Shown: piece after piece, positions 54,003 through 62,688 of the stretch
How positions within the stretch are numbered: the stretch's first letter is position 1
Layout of the letters: each line of letters starts with the position of its first letter
Source: Rhodospirillaceae bacterium
GTDB taxonomy: Bacteria; Pseudomonadota; Alphaproteobacteria; Azospirillales; Azospirillaceae
NCBI GenBank assembly: GCA_029267445.1
Contig: JAJUIU010000005.1
Location: forward strand, 21,627-85,626
DNA length: 64,000 bases
Direction: 5' to 3'
Made by a program: the position numbers and the translations under genes
Notes under the pieces: model-generated
What the model was told of the DNA's origin: nothing
Database searches by the model: none
What the model saw: only the letters and a program-made list of their open reading frames with translations

Positions 54003-55367
54003 TCAGGAACCCTGGCGCCGCTTCATCCACTCCTCCATCCACTTGATGTCGTAGTCGCCGTTGATGAAGTCCGGCTCGGCGATGATCTTCTGGTGGAGCG
54101 GGATGGAGGTGTCCACCCCCTCGATCACGAACTCCTCCAGCGCCCGGCGCAGCCGCATCAGGCACTCGTTCCGGGTGTTCCCGTGGACGATCAGCTTGGC
54201 GATCATGCTGTCGTAGTGGGGCGGGATCCGGTAGCCGTCATAGAGGGCCGAATCCACGCGGACGCCGAGGCCGCCGGGGGCGTGATAGCGGGTCACCTTG
54301 CCCGGCGAGGGGGCGAAGGTCTCCGGATGTTCGGCGTTGATGCGGCACTCGATCGAGTGGCCGTTGAAGGGGATGTCCTTCTGGCCGAAGCCGAGCGGGG
54401 CGCCCGTGGCCACCTTGATCTGCTCGCGCACCAAATCGACGCCGGTGATCATCTCGCTGATCGTGTGCTCGATCTGGAGGCGGGTGTTCATCTCGATGAA
54501 GTAGAAGTTCCCGTCCTCGTACAGGAACTCCATGGTCCCGACACCCCGGTAGCCGAGACGCTGGGCCACGCTGGCCGCGAGGTCGCCGATCTGCTGGCGC
54601 TCCGCCGCGTTCAGCGCCGGGGAGGGCGCCTCCTCCACCACCTTCTGGTGGCGGCGCTGGATGGAGCAGTCGCGCTCCCCGAAATGGACCACGTTGCCGT
54701 GGTGGTCGCCGAGGAGCTGGATTTCGATATGGCGCGGGTTCGCCAGATACTTCTCGATATAGACCTGGTCGTTCCCGAACGCCGCGCGGGCCTCGCCCCG
54801 GGCGAGCTGGTAGGCCTCCCGCAGCTGGTCGCGGTTCCAGGCCACCTTCATGCCCTTGCCACCGCCGCCGGCCGCCGCCTTGATCAGGATCGGATAGCCG
54901 ATGCGGTCGGCCACGGCCGCCGCGTCCTCGAAATCCTTCACCGGCCCGTCGGAGCCGGGCACGCAGGGCAGGCCCAGCTCGATCACGGTCTTCTTGGCGG
55001 TGACCTTGTCGCCCATGATCCGGATATGCTCCGGCGTCGGGCCGATCCAGGCGAAGCCGTGCTCGATCACCATCTGGGCGAACTGCGCGTTCTCGGCCAT
55101 GAAGCCGATGCCCGGATGGATCGCGTCCGCGCCCGTGATGGCGGCGGCCGACAGGATCGAGGGGATGTTGAGGTAGCTCTCCTTCGCGGCCGGCGGGCCG
55201 ATGCACACGCTCTCGTCCGCCAGGCGCACATGCATGGCGTCGGCGTCGGCGGTGGAATGCACCGCCACGGTCTTGATCCCCATCTCGCGGCAGGCGCGGT
55301 GGATGCGCAGCGCGATCTCGCCGCGGTTGGCGATCAGAACCTTCTCGAACAGGCCGTCCTGGGACAT
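54003..55367 (-). CDS. accC: Acetyl-CoA carboxylase, biotin carboxylase subunit
   Basis: 454 residues. N-terminal FEKVLIANRGEIALRIHRACREMGIKTVAVHS, the ATP-grasp glycine loop ILIKAAAGGGGKGMKVA, and MEFLYEDGNFYFIEMNTRLQIEHTISE are diagnostic. Carboxylates biotin on AccB at the entry to fatty-acid synthesis. Co-directional with accB, 7 bases downstream of it. Confidence 0.96.
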   Translation of the reverse strand: MSQDGLFEKVLIANRGEIALRIHRACREMGIKTVAVHSTADADAMHVRLADESVCIGPPAAKESYLNIPSILSAAAITGADAIHPGIGFMAENAQFAQMVIEHGFAWIGPTPEHIRIMGDKVTAKKTVIELGLPCVPGSDGPVKDFEDAAAVADRIGYPILIKAAAGGGGKGMKVAWNRDQLREAYQLARGEARAAFGNDQVYIEKYLANPRHIEIQLLGDHHGNVVHFGERDCSIQRRHQKVVEEAPSPALNAAERQQIGDLAASVAQRLGYRGVGTMEFLYEDGNFYFIEMNTRLQIEHTISEMITGVDLVREQIKVATGAPLGFGQKDIPFNGHSIECRINAEHPETFAPSPGKVTRYHAPGGLGVRVDSALYDGYRIPPHYDSMIAKLIVHGNTRNECLMRLRRALEEFVIEGVDTSIPLHQKIIAEPDFINGDYDIKWMEEWMKRRQGS

Positions 55368-55374
55368 GTCCGGA

Positions 55375-55872
55375 TCACTCGATGACGAGAAGGGCTTCGC
55401 CGAACTCCACCGGCTGCGCGTCGGCGATGAGCAGCTGGGTCACGGTGCCGGATTTCGGGGCCTTGATCGGGTTCATCACCTTCATGGCCTCGATGATCAG
55501 CAGGGTCTGACCGGCCTTGACCTGGTCGCCCACCTTCACGAACGGGGCGGCCCCCGGCTCCGGCGCCAGATAGGCGGTGCCGACCATGGGCGACTTCACG
55601 GCACCCGGATGCTGCGCCGCCGGGGCGGGCGCCTCCTTCAGGGCGGGGGCGGCGGGGGCCGCGGCCGGGGCCGGCGCGGCGGCGGGCATGGCGGCCATCG
55701 GTGCGGGGGCCATCATCATCTGCCGGGTCAGGCGGATGCGGCGCTCCCCCTCCGAATACTCCATCTCGGTCAGGCCCGTCTCCTGGAGCAGGAGGGCCAT
55801 CTTGCGCACGAATTCCGCATCCAAATCGAAACTGGACATCTTCCCGTCACCGCCTCCGGCAGTTTTCTTCAT
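55375..55872 (-). CDS. accB: Biotin carboxyl carrier protein of acetyl-CoA carboxylase
   Basis: 165 residues from ATG 55872 (GGAG upstream). An N-terminal helix region (ETGLTEMEYSEGERRIRLTR), an Ala/Pro-rich flexible linker (about 55-90) and the biotinyl domain with EAMKVMN, the Lys being the biotin attachment site. The operon order aroQ-accB-accC is widely conserved. Confidence 0.96.
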   Translation of the reverse strand: MKKTAGGGDGKMSSFDLDAEFVRKMALLLQETGLTEMEYSEGERRIRLTRQMMMAPAPMAAMPAAAPAPAAAPAAPALKEAPAPAAQHPGAVKSPMVGTAYLAPEPGAAPFVKVGDQVKAGQTLLIIEAMKVMNPIKAPKSGTVTQLLIADAQPVEFGEALLVIE

Positions 55873-55900
55873 GGCCCCGGCTCCGCAAAAACGCGTTCGG

Positions 55901-56359
55901 TCACGCATCCCCCGAGGCGTCGATCAGGCGGGCCGCCGCCTGGAGCGCCAGGAGATACCCCTGCGAACCGAAACCGCAGATGACGCCGGTCGCCGCCATC
56001 GACACGTACGAATGGTGCCGAAACGGTTCCCGACGAAAGATGTTGCTCAGATGGACCTCGACAACCGGCAGCGCCACGGCCGACAGCGCGTCCATGATGG
56101 CGATCGAGGTGTGGGTGTAGGCGCCGCCGTTGACGATGATCGCGTCATGCTCGCCCCGCGCCTCGTGGATCCAGTCGATCAGCTCGCCCTCGTGGTTCGA
56201 CTGGCGGAAGTCGATCTCCAGATCCAGGCCCGCCGCCAGCTCGCGGCAGGCCGCCTCGATGTCGTCCAGCGTCTCCGTGCCGTAGATGTGCGGCTCCCGC
56301 GTGCCGAGCAGGTTGAGGTTCGGCCCGTTCAGGATCAGCACGGAGGGTTGGATGGCCAA
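55901..56359 (-). CDS. aroQ: 3-dehydroquinate dehydratase, type II
   Basis: 152 residues. Dehydrates 3-dehydroquinate in the shikimate pathway. [49 protein letters not shown] and [18 protein letters not shown] hold the catalytic Tyr/His residues. Translation appears to begin at TTG 56359, because no ATG or GTG precedes the conserved start. Heads the aroQ-accB-accC operon. Confidence 0.94.
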   Translation of the reverse strand: MAIQPSVLILNGPNLNLLGTREPHIYGTETLDDIEAACRELAAGLDLEIDFRQSNHEGELIDWIHEARGEHDAIIVNGGAYTHTSIAIMDALSAVALPVVEVHLSNIFRREPFRHHSYVSMAATGVICGFGSQGYLLALQAAARLIDASGDA

Positions 56360-56496
56360 AGGCAGCGCCCTTGCGAGGTCCGTCGGAAAGCGGGGCGTTT
56401 ATAGCACGCCGCCCCCGCCGGGCAATGCCCAAGGCTGAACGGCGCCACGGAGTGGTGCTCGGGACGGGGCTCGGGGAGGGCGGGGCGGGAACCGCC

Positions 56497-57243
56497 TCAG
56501 CCGCCCTTGCCGGTCTTGCGGGCCGCCTCGAACAGCTGGCCGAAGGTGGCGGCGTCGATGGCGCCGGGGATCAGCTGTTCGCCGATGACGAAGCCCGGCG
56601 TGCCCTGGATTCCGAGCTTCCGCGCCAGCGCCACGTTGGCCTGGATCTCATCCAGCACGGCCGGCTTGTCCATGTCGGTCTTGAGCCGGTCGATGTCGAG
56701 CTTCAGGGACTTGGCGATCTCCAGAACGGCGGCCTCGTTCAGCGGCCCCTGGTGCTCGAACAGGGCCTCGTGCAGCTCCACGTACTTGCCCTGTTCGCGG
56801 GCGGCCAGTGCGGCGCGGGCGGCGTAGACGGAGCCGGGGCCGAGAATCGGGAATTCCTTGAAGACAACGCGGACCTTGCCGTCGGCCTCCACCGCCTTGT
56901 TGCGCTCCGGATTCGCCCGCTTGCAGAAGCCGCAGTTGTAGTCGAAGAACTCCACCAGCGTGACGTCGCCCTTGGGGTTGCCGCCCACGGGCGAGCCACT
57001 CTCGTAAAGCTCCTTGGCGCTGGAGCGGATCGCCTCCTGCCGGGCCTCGGCCGCCGCCGCCTGGTTGCGGGCCTCCAGGACCTGCATCGCCTCCACGATG
57101 ATCTCGGGATTGGCCAGGATGTAGTCGCGGACGATCCGCTCCACCGCCGCCTTGTCCATGAACTTGTCGGCCTGGGCCAGGGCGGGCTGCGCGGCCGTCG
57201 CCAGCAGGAGGGCGGCGAGGGCGGGGGCGAAACGGCGGATCAT
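56497..57243 (-). CDS. DsbA-family thiol-disulfide oxidoreductase
   Basis: 248 residues from ATG 57243. Signal peptide (LAALLLATAAQPALAQ), a helical N-terminal region like ScsC/BdbD-type proteins, then a thioredoxin fold with FFDYNCGFCKRA (CGFC, Cys104-Cys107) and cis-Pro loop GTPGF. Periplasmic disulfide formation or isomerisation is expected. Encoded 107 bases after the M48 protease on the same strand. Confidence 0.9.
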   Translation of the reverse strand: MIRRFAPALAALLLATAAQPALAQADKFMDKAAVERIVRDYILANPEIIVEAMQVLEARNQAAAAEARQEAIRSSAKELYESGSPVGGNPKGDVTLVEFFDYNCGFCKRANPERNKAVEADGKVRVVFKEFPILGPGSVYAARAALAAREQGKYVELHEALFEHQGPLNEAAVLEIAKSLKLDIDRLKTDMDKPAVLDEIQANVALARKLGIQGTPGFVIGEQLIPGAIDAATFGQLFEAARKTGKGG

Positions 57244-57350
57244 GGGCGGGCGTCCTTCAGTCATGACGGCGGCACGATGGGCGCGCGGCGGGGGCGATGC
57301 AAGGCCGGAAGGGTTTCCGGTCGGTTTCAGGTCCCGGTTCAGCAGCCAAC

Positions 57351-58742
57351 TCAGCGGCGGGCCCGCATGTCCTGCACCCGGCCCTCCACCATGACCCGGA
57401 TGTCCTGCGCCCGGATCCATTCCGGCGAGCCGGTGGGCAGGAGCTGTTCGGCCCGGTCGGCGTGGAACTTGGCGGCCCGGATGTCGCCCCTGGCCAGCGC
57501 CTCCTCCGCGCGGGCGTAGGCCAGCTGCGGTTCCAGGTTGGCGCGGCTGTAGGCGCTGGCCAGCAGGCGCCAGGTGAAGGCGCTGCGCCGCTCCAGCCGG
57601 GCGGCCTCGTTCAGGGTGGCGATGGCCTCCTTCACCAGCCGGTCGTCGCCGACCTCCAGCAGGGCGTGGCCGAGGGAGGCGCGCAGCAGGCCGCTGTCGG
57701 GGCGCAGCCGCACGGCCTCGCGGTAGGGCGGTACCGCCTCGTTCGCGCGGCCGTTCTCGAACAGGATCTGGCCCTTGAACTCGTGGAACCAGGGGTTCTG
57801 CGGCTCCTCCTTGATGAGGGCGTCCATCAGGGCCAGGGACTCGCGGATGTCGCCCTTGCGGAACTGCGCGATGGCGCGGCCGTAGCGGCCGGCGACGCTG
57901 GTGTCGTCCCGCGAATAGCGGCGCAGCGCCAGATCGGGGCGGAGATAGCCGACCAGCTTCGCCTTCATGCGGGCGTGCATCTCGTAGAACTCGGCCGGCA
58001 GGGGCGCCTTGGTGAACTGCGACTCCCGCTCCACGAAGTTGCGGATCACCTCGATGCGGTCGCGGGTCAGCGGGTGGGTGCGGACATACTCCACCTGCCG
58101 GCTTTCCGGCAGCATCTCCTGCCCCGCCAGCTTCTGCATGAAGCTGAGCAGCCCGTGGGAGGACCAGCCCACCCGCTCCAGCATGGTCATGGCGAACTCG
58201 TCGGCCGAGCCCTCCTGGGTGCGGCTGAAGGCGAAGAAGCTGCGGCGCGCCGCCTCCTGCCCGCCGCCCATGACGCCGGCGCCGACATCGCCCCGGCCGG
58301 AGCCGATGGCGGCGGCCATGCCGATCAGGGTGGCGATGGTGGCCAGCATCTGGGCGTCGGAGATGGCGTCGCGCATGCGCGCCAGATGGCCGCCGGCGAT
58401 GTGCCCAGCCTCGTGCGCCAGCACGCCGATCACCTGCTCCGGATCGGCGGATTCCATGAGCATGCCGGTGTGGAAGAAGATGTTCTGGCCGCCGGCGACG
58501 AAGGCGTTGATCGATTCGTCGTTCACCAGCACGATCTGGACGGCGGCCGGTGCTATCCCCGCCGCCTCGAAGATCGGGGTGGCGTAGCGGCGAAGGATAT
58601 GTTCGATTTCCGCGTCGCGGACGAAACTGATCTGCCGCTGCTGCGCCCATGCGGACGGGACCGCGAGCGTCTGGAGCAGCAGCGCCGCGGCCACCGCCCA
58701 CGTCACCGCCAGCCTTGCCAGCGGTCCTGGAACACGCATCAT
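57351..58742 (-). CDS. BepA-like periplasmic M48 metalloprotease with TPR repeats
   Basis: 463 residues: signal peptide (about 1-33), M48 peptidase domain with zinc motif HEAGH at 110-114 and ESADPEQVIGVLAHE ahead of it, third ligand Glu in GSADEFA, and C-terminal TPR-like repeats from about 275. This architecture matches BepA/YfgC, which assists and quality-controls outer-membrane protein (LptD, BAM) assembly. The start codon nearly coincides with that of the divergent aminotransferase frame. Confidence 0.9.
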   Translation of the reverse strand: MMRVPGPLARLAVTWAVAAALLLQTLAVPSAWAQQRQISFVRDAEIEHILRRYATPIFEAAGIAPAAVQIVLVNDESINAFVAGGQNIFFHTGMLMESADPEQVIGVLAHEAGHIAGGHLARMRDAISDAQMLATIATLIGMAAAIGSGRGDVGAGVMGGGQEAARRSFFAFSRTQEGSADEFAMTMLERVGWSSHGLLSFMQKLAGQEMLPESRQVEYVRTHPLTRDRIEVIRNFVERESQFTKAPLPAEFYEMHARMKAKLVGYLRPDLALRRYSRDDTSVAGRYGRAIAQFRKGDIRESLALMDALIKEEPQNPWFHEFKGQILFENGRANEAVPPYREAVRLRPDSGLLRASLGHALLEVGDDRLVKEAIATLNEAARLERRSAFTWRLLASAYSRANLEPQLAYARAEEALARGDIRAAKFHADRAEQLLPTGSPEWIRAQDIRVMVEGRVQDMRARR

Positions 58743-60003
58743 GACATCTTCCCTTGGCGTCCCCCCGCCGCCTGATCTTCAGCACAAAGAATCTGGCGAC
58801 GAAAGGGCGGAGTTGCACCGCAAGCCCAATTCCCAGCCCAATGCCCGGCCCGACTGCTGGGACGCGGCGGCGCGCGGCAAGGTGGCGCCCTTCATCGTCA
58901 TGGAGGTGCTGCGCGCCGCCAACGAGCGGCAGGCGGCGGGCGGGGACGTGCTGCACCTGGAGGTGGGGCAGCCCAGCACCCCGGCCCCGCGCGGCGTGCT
59001 GGCGACGGCGAAACTGGCGCTGGAGACCGACAAGATCGGCTACACCGACGCGCTGGGCCTGCCCGCATTGCGCGGGGCCATCGCCCGCTGGTACCGGCAG
59101 AAGCACGGCGTGACGGTCGACCCGGCCCGCATCGCCGTGACCACTGGGTCCAGCGGCGCCTTCATCCTAGGGTTCCTGGCCGCGTTCGAGGCGGGCGACC
59201 GCGTGGCGCTGGCGGCCCCCGGATATCCGGCATACCGAAACATCCTGCGCGCCCTGGACATCGAGCCGGTGGAGCTGCCGGCGGGGTCGGAGACCCGGTT
59301 CCAGCCGACGGTGGACCTCCTGGAGGCGCTGGACCGGCCGGTGCGCGGCCTGATCGTGGCGAGCCCCAGCAACCCCGCCGGCACCATGCTGGCCCCGGCC
59401 GAGCTGAGGCGCCTGTCCGACTGGTGCGAGGCCAAGGGCGTGCGGCTGATCAGCGACGAGATCTACCACGGCATCGAGTACGGCACCGTGGCGTCGGCGA
59501 CGGCGCTGTCGATCACGGATCGCGCGCTGGTCGTGAACAGCTTCAGCAAGTATTTCAGCATGACCGGCTGGCGCCTGGGCTGGATGGTGGTGCCGCCGGA
59601 GCTGGTGCGCAGCGTGGAGTGCCTGGCGCAGAACCTCTACATCTCCCCGCCGACCCTGAGCCAGGCGGCGGCCATCGCGGCGTTCGACTGCGTGGACGAG
59701 CTGGAGGGCCATGTCACCCGCTACCGGCACAACCGCGACCTGCTGCTGAACGAGCTGCCGAAGGCGGGGCTCTCGAAGCTGGCACCGGCGGACGGGGCCT
59801 TCTACCTGTACGCCGACGTGTCGGACCTGACGGACGACAGCGAGGATTTCTGCCGCCGCATCCTGCATGACACGGGTGTGGCGATCACGCCCGGCATCGA
59901 TTTCGACACGACGCGCGGGCGGCGGTTCGTGCGCCTCAGCTTCGCGGGCAGCGAGGCGGAGATGGCCGAGGCGGCCCGGCGCCTGATCGCGTGGCGGCGG
60001 TGA
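58741..60003 (+). CDS. PLP-dependent class I/II aminotransferase
   Basis: Up to 420 residues. Fold-type I features: SPSNPAGTMLAPAELR, LISDEIYHGIEYG (Asp and Tyr) and SFSKYFSMTGWRLGW with the PLP lysine. Resembles aspartate/tyrosine/alanine aminotransferase-like enzymes; the exact amino acid is unclear. The maximal start ATG 58741 overlaps the divergent protease start; the first 30-40 codons are unconserved and TTG 58813, after AAAGGGCGG, is a likely true start. Confidence 0.88.
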   Translation: MTSSLGVPPPPDLQHKESGDERAELHRKPNSQPNARPDCWDAAARGKVAPFIVMEVLRAANERQAAGGDVLHLEVGQPSTPAPRGVLATAKLALETDKIGYTDALGLPALRGAIARWYRQKHGVTVDPARIAVTTGSSGAFILGFLAAFEAGDRVALAAPGYPAYRNILRALDIEPVELPAGSETRFQPTVDLLEALDRPVRGLIVASPSNPAGTMLAPAELRRLSDWCEAKGVRLISDEIYHGIEYGTVASATALSITDRALVVNSFSKYFSMTGWRLGWMVVPPELVRSVECLAQNLYISPPTLSQAAAIAAFDCVDELEGHVTRYRHNRDLLLNELPKAGLSKLAPADGAFYLYADVSDLTDDSEDFCRRILHDTGVAITPGIDFDTTRGRRFVRLSFAGSEAEMAEAARRLIAWRR

Positions 60004-60044
60004 AGCCGATCCCGGTCCCCGTTCCACGGTTCCAATCACCCTGA

Positions 60045-60146
60045 CCGTCATTCCCGCGCTAGCGGGAACCCATCCATCCGCCCGCGCTCCACTTTGAATG
60101 TGGGGGCGGGTTGCGGAATGGGTTCCCGCTTGCGCGGGAATGACGG
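60045..60146. repeat. REP-like inverted pair (CATTCCCGCG type)
   Basis: Arms at 60045-60073 and 60119-60146 (CCGTCATTCCCGCG...GGGAACCCA against TGGGTTCCCGC...GGGAATGACGG) are inverted copies, 28 bases each with small mismatches in the centre. Such units are common dispersed repeats in proteobacteria. Confidence 0.8.
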
Positions 60147-60250
60147 CGAGGGGTGTCGCGGGGATCGGAGCGGCAGATGCACAGTACCGCATTTGTCCGG
60201 ACAACCCGCCGGTGCTAGCCTTCCCGGAAACGAGGCGGGGGAGGCGGGCG

Positions 60251-61009
60251 ATGCGGGCTTTGGCGGTTCTGCTGGCGGTGGTGGCGATCTGGGTGGCGCC
60301 CGTCAAGGCGCAGGAACTGGACGCCCGCGCCATCCTGGAGAAGACCATCGAGGCGGCCGGCGGTGAGGACTGGGCGAATGTGCGCACCCTGGTGCTTTCA
60401 GGCCATGCCGTCTTCTATCCCCAGGGCACCCACCAGCCGCAGGTGAAGGCCGACCGCTACGCCATGTGGCGCGTGTTCGACCCCAACCGGGAGGAGGCGC
60501 ACGGGCCGGACGGGCTGGTGCGGATCGACAGCTTCATCGGCGACAAGGTCATGTTCCAGGTCAGCTATGACGGGCAGGACAGCTGGAACCAGAACGGCAA
60601 GGTCGACCCGAAGGAAGCCGAGCGGATGTGGGCCAGCAATTTCGGCTTCGGCATCATCCGCCACGCGCTGAAGCCCGGCTTCAAGATCAGCCGCCTGCCG
60701 GACGACAAGGTGGACGGACACCCGGTCTACATGGTCCGGATCGAGGACCCCAAGGGCGGCAAGACCCTGTTCGGCATGGACAAGAAGACCTTCCACATCC
60801 GCAAGGCCGGGTTCGACACGGCGCGCGGCTGGCACGAGCGCATCTATGACGACTTCAAGGTGCTGGACAACCCGCGCTGGGTTCAGGCGGGGCACCTGCG
60901 GCTCTACTATGACGGGGTGATCTCGAACGAGGTCTGGTGGACGGAGACGAAGGTGAACGTGCCCATCGACAAGGCCCTGTTCACGCTGGGAGAGCCGAAG
61001 AAGAACTGA
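60251..61009 (+). CDS. Exported protein of unknown function (LolA-like outline)
   Basis: 252 residues from ATG 60251 with GGGGGAGG upstream. Signal peptide (MRALAVLLAVVAIWVAPVKAQ), then a helix (ARAILEKTIEAAGGEDW) and a beta-rich body with repeated short strands (KTLFGMDKKTFHIRKAGFDT; LDNPRWVQAGHLRLYYDGV), in the style of LolA/LolB or outer-membrane lipoprotein-sorting folds. No specific family recognised with certainty. Confidence 0.75.
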   Translation: MRALAVLLAVVAIWVAPVKAQELDARAILEKTIEAAGGEDWANVRTLVLSGHAVFYPQGTHQPQVKADRYAMWRVFDPNREEAHGPDGLVRIDSFIGDKVMFQVSYDGQDSWNQNGKVDPKEAERMWASNFGFGIIRHALKPGFKISRLPDDKVDGHPVYMVRIEDPKGGKTLFGMDKKTFHIRKAGFDTARGWHERIYDDFKVLDNPRWVQAGHLRLYYDGVISNEVWWTETKVNVPIDKALFTLGEPKKN

Positions 61010-61023
61010 GGTTCAGGGGCGGA

Positions 61024-61270
61024 TTTAACACGGAGGCGCGGAGGCGCGGAGGTTCAGGGTAGGTGTCCACAGATGGACACAGATGAACACAGATAAACAA
61101 AGACAAAGACAGATGGAGAAGATGGTCCGCAAAGCCCCGCCGCAGGCGGATCAATCATCCTGACCGGCTGCGCCGGTCGTTGTTCGAGCGGTCCTGTTCA
61201 TCTGTGTTCATCTGTGTCCATCTGTGGACACCACTCCGGAACCTCCGTGCCTCCGTGCCTCCGTGTTGAA
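61024..61270. repeat. Nested palindromic element, non-coding
   Basis: Outer arms 61024-61053 and 61241-61270 are inverted copies of the CACGGAGG (here CGCGGAGG) repeat. Inner arms 61063-61094 and 61200-61231 form a 32-bp perfect inverted repeat built from ACACAGATG-like units. The centre (about 105 bases) has no ORF. The unit resembles a MITE. Confidence 0.8.
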
Positions 61271-61305
61271 TCATCAGGCCGGGGGCGCGGCTGGCCGGTT
61301 GCCGG

Positions 61306-61405
61306 CCTCGCCCTTCGACAGGCTCAGGGTGAGGCCGGCGGGTGGCGCCTCAGCGTTTTCCGAACTCTCCCGATCGCCTCACCCTGAGCCCGTCGAAGGG
61401 CGAGG
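61306..61405. repeat. REP-like inverted pair (CTCAGGGTGAGG type)
   Basis: Arms 61306-61334 and 61377-61405 (CCTCGCCCTTCGACAGGCTC... and its inverse) are near-perfect inverted repeats of 29 bases, the second occurrence of the element at 40314-40414. Confidence 0.8.
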
Positions 61406-61435
61406 CGACGCACGGATCCGCGAACCGGCTACGCC

Positions 61436-62416
61436 TTACAGCCCCGCCAGGAACTCCAGCAAGGCGGCGTTGACGGGCTCCGGCATCTCCTGCTGCACCC
61501 AGTGGCCGGCCCCTTCGACGATGTGGGTGCCACGGTGCTGGAGGCAGACCTTGGGCAGGGCGTCCACCGCCTTGTCCATGCCGGGCATGCGGATCACGCC
61601 GTCCAGGCTGCCGGCGATGAACAGGGTGGGCACGGTGATGGGTGCCCCGTGGAAGGCCGCACCCAGTTCCCAGTTGCGGTGCAGGTTGCGGTACCAGTTC
61701 AGCCCGCCCCGGTAGCCCGTACGGCGGAACGTCTCCGCATAACGGCGCAGGTCCTCGTCCTCCAGCCAGGCGGGCAGGGCGGAGGGGACGGAGCAGGCCT
61801 CCAGCAGCGTCTTGCCGGGCGGGACGATGGCGGGCCAGCCGGCCCCTTCCGCAGCACCCGTGCCGCTGGCGCTCCAGAACAGGCGGAGCTGGGTCTGGTA
61901 GGGGTCTGGGTCCAGCTCCGCCTCCGCCACGCCCGGTTCCTGGAAATGCATCATGTAGAAACGGTGCATGCCGAGCTTCGTCATCATGTCCGGCAGGCTG
62001 ATGGCGCCGCGCGGCTGGTACGGCACGGACAGGCCCGCCACGGCACGGAACCGGTCGGGCCGGAACAGGCCGCAGTGCCAGGCCACGGGGGCGCCCCAGT
62101 CATGCCCCACCACCACGGCCTGCCGTTCGCCCAGATGGTCCAGCAGGCCCAGGATGTCGCCCGTCAGGTGGAAGATCGTGTAGGCGGCGATGTCGGCCGG
62201 GGCGTCGGTGCCGCCGTAGCCGCGCATGTCGGGCGCCACCACGCGGTAACCGGCGGCGGCGAGCGCGCCGATCTGCTTGCGCCAGGACCAGGACAGCTCC
62301 GGGAAGCCGTGGCAGAGGATGACCAGCGGCCCCGACCCGGCCTCCAGCCAGTGCATGCGCAGACCATTGATTTGGGCGGTCCGGCTTTCGGGCGCGAACG
62401 CGGCGCTGCTGGGCAT
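61436..62416 (-). CDS. Epoxide-hydrolase-like alpha/beta hydrolase
   Basis: 326 residues from ATG 62416 with AGAGGGACGG upstream. [19 protein letters not shown] (oxyanion hole HGFPE), nucleophile [13 protein letters not shown] (Asp) and base [13 protein letters not shown] (His) are the epoxide hydrolase/haloalkane dehalogenase pattern, and Tyr residues in the cap ([12 protein letters not shown]) suggest epoxide hydrolase. Substrate unknown. Confidence 0.88.
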   Translation of the reverse strand: MPSSAAFAPESRTAQINGLRMHWLEAGSGPLVILCHGFPELSWSWRKQIGALAAAGYRVVAPDMRGYGGTDAPADIAAYTIFHLTGDILGLLDHLGERQAVVVGHDWGAPVAWHCGLFRPDRFRAVAGLSVPYQPRGAISLPDMMTKLGMHRFYMMHFQEPGVAEAELDPDPYQTQLRLFWSASGTGAAEGAGWPAIVPPGKTLLEACSVPSALPAWLEDEDLRRYAETFRRTGYRGGLNWYRNLHRNWELGAAFHGAPITVPTLFIAGSLDGVIRMPGMDKAVDALPKVCLQHRGTHIVEGAGHWVQQEMPEPVNAALLEFLAGL

Positions 62417-62442
62417 GGTTTCCGTCCCTCTGGATTTCCGGT

Positions 62443-62634
62443 TGTCCACAGATGGACACAGGTAAACACAGATGCCGTGACGGCGGCAGGGGCGAAGGCC
62501 CTGCCCGTTCCGAACACGGAGAAAGCCGGGAGACGGGCGGCCCCGCGCGCTGGACTTCAGGGATGACGAGCAGGGGGCGTGCCGATGCCTGGCGCCACGG
62601 CCCATCCGGGTTCATCCTTGTCCATCTGTGGACC
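62443..62634. repeat. Degenerate copy of the ACACAGATG palindrome
   Basis: Left arm 62443-62473 (TGTCCACAGATGGACACAGG and TAAACACAGAT) and inverted right arm 62611-62634 (TTCATCCTTGTCCATCTGTG then GACC), separated by about 135 bases of non-coding sequence. It is a diverged relative of the inner arms at 61063-61231. Confidence 0.65.
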
Positions 62635-62688
62635 AGGGTCCGCACGTCGCGATTGCAGTGCGGCCGGGTGTCGCCCATATTCGCCGCC

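Larger units (their letters stand above)
61010..61435. other. Repeat-filled intergenic region
   Basis: No gene. It is filled by a nested palindromic element (61024-61270) and a REP-like inverted pair (61306-61405), described separately. Confidence 0.75.
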
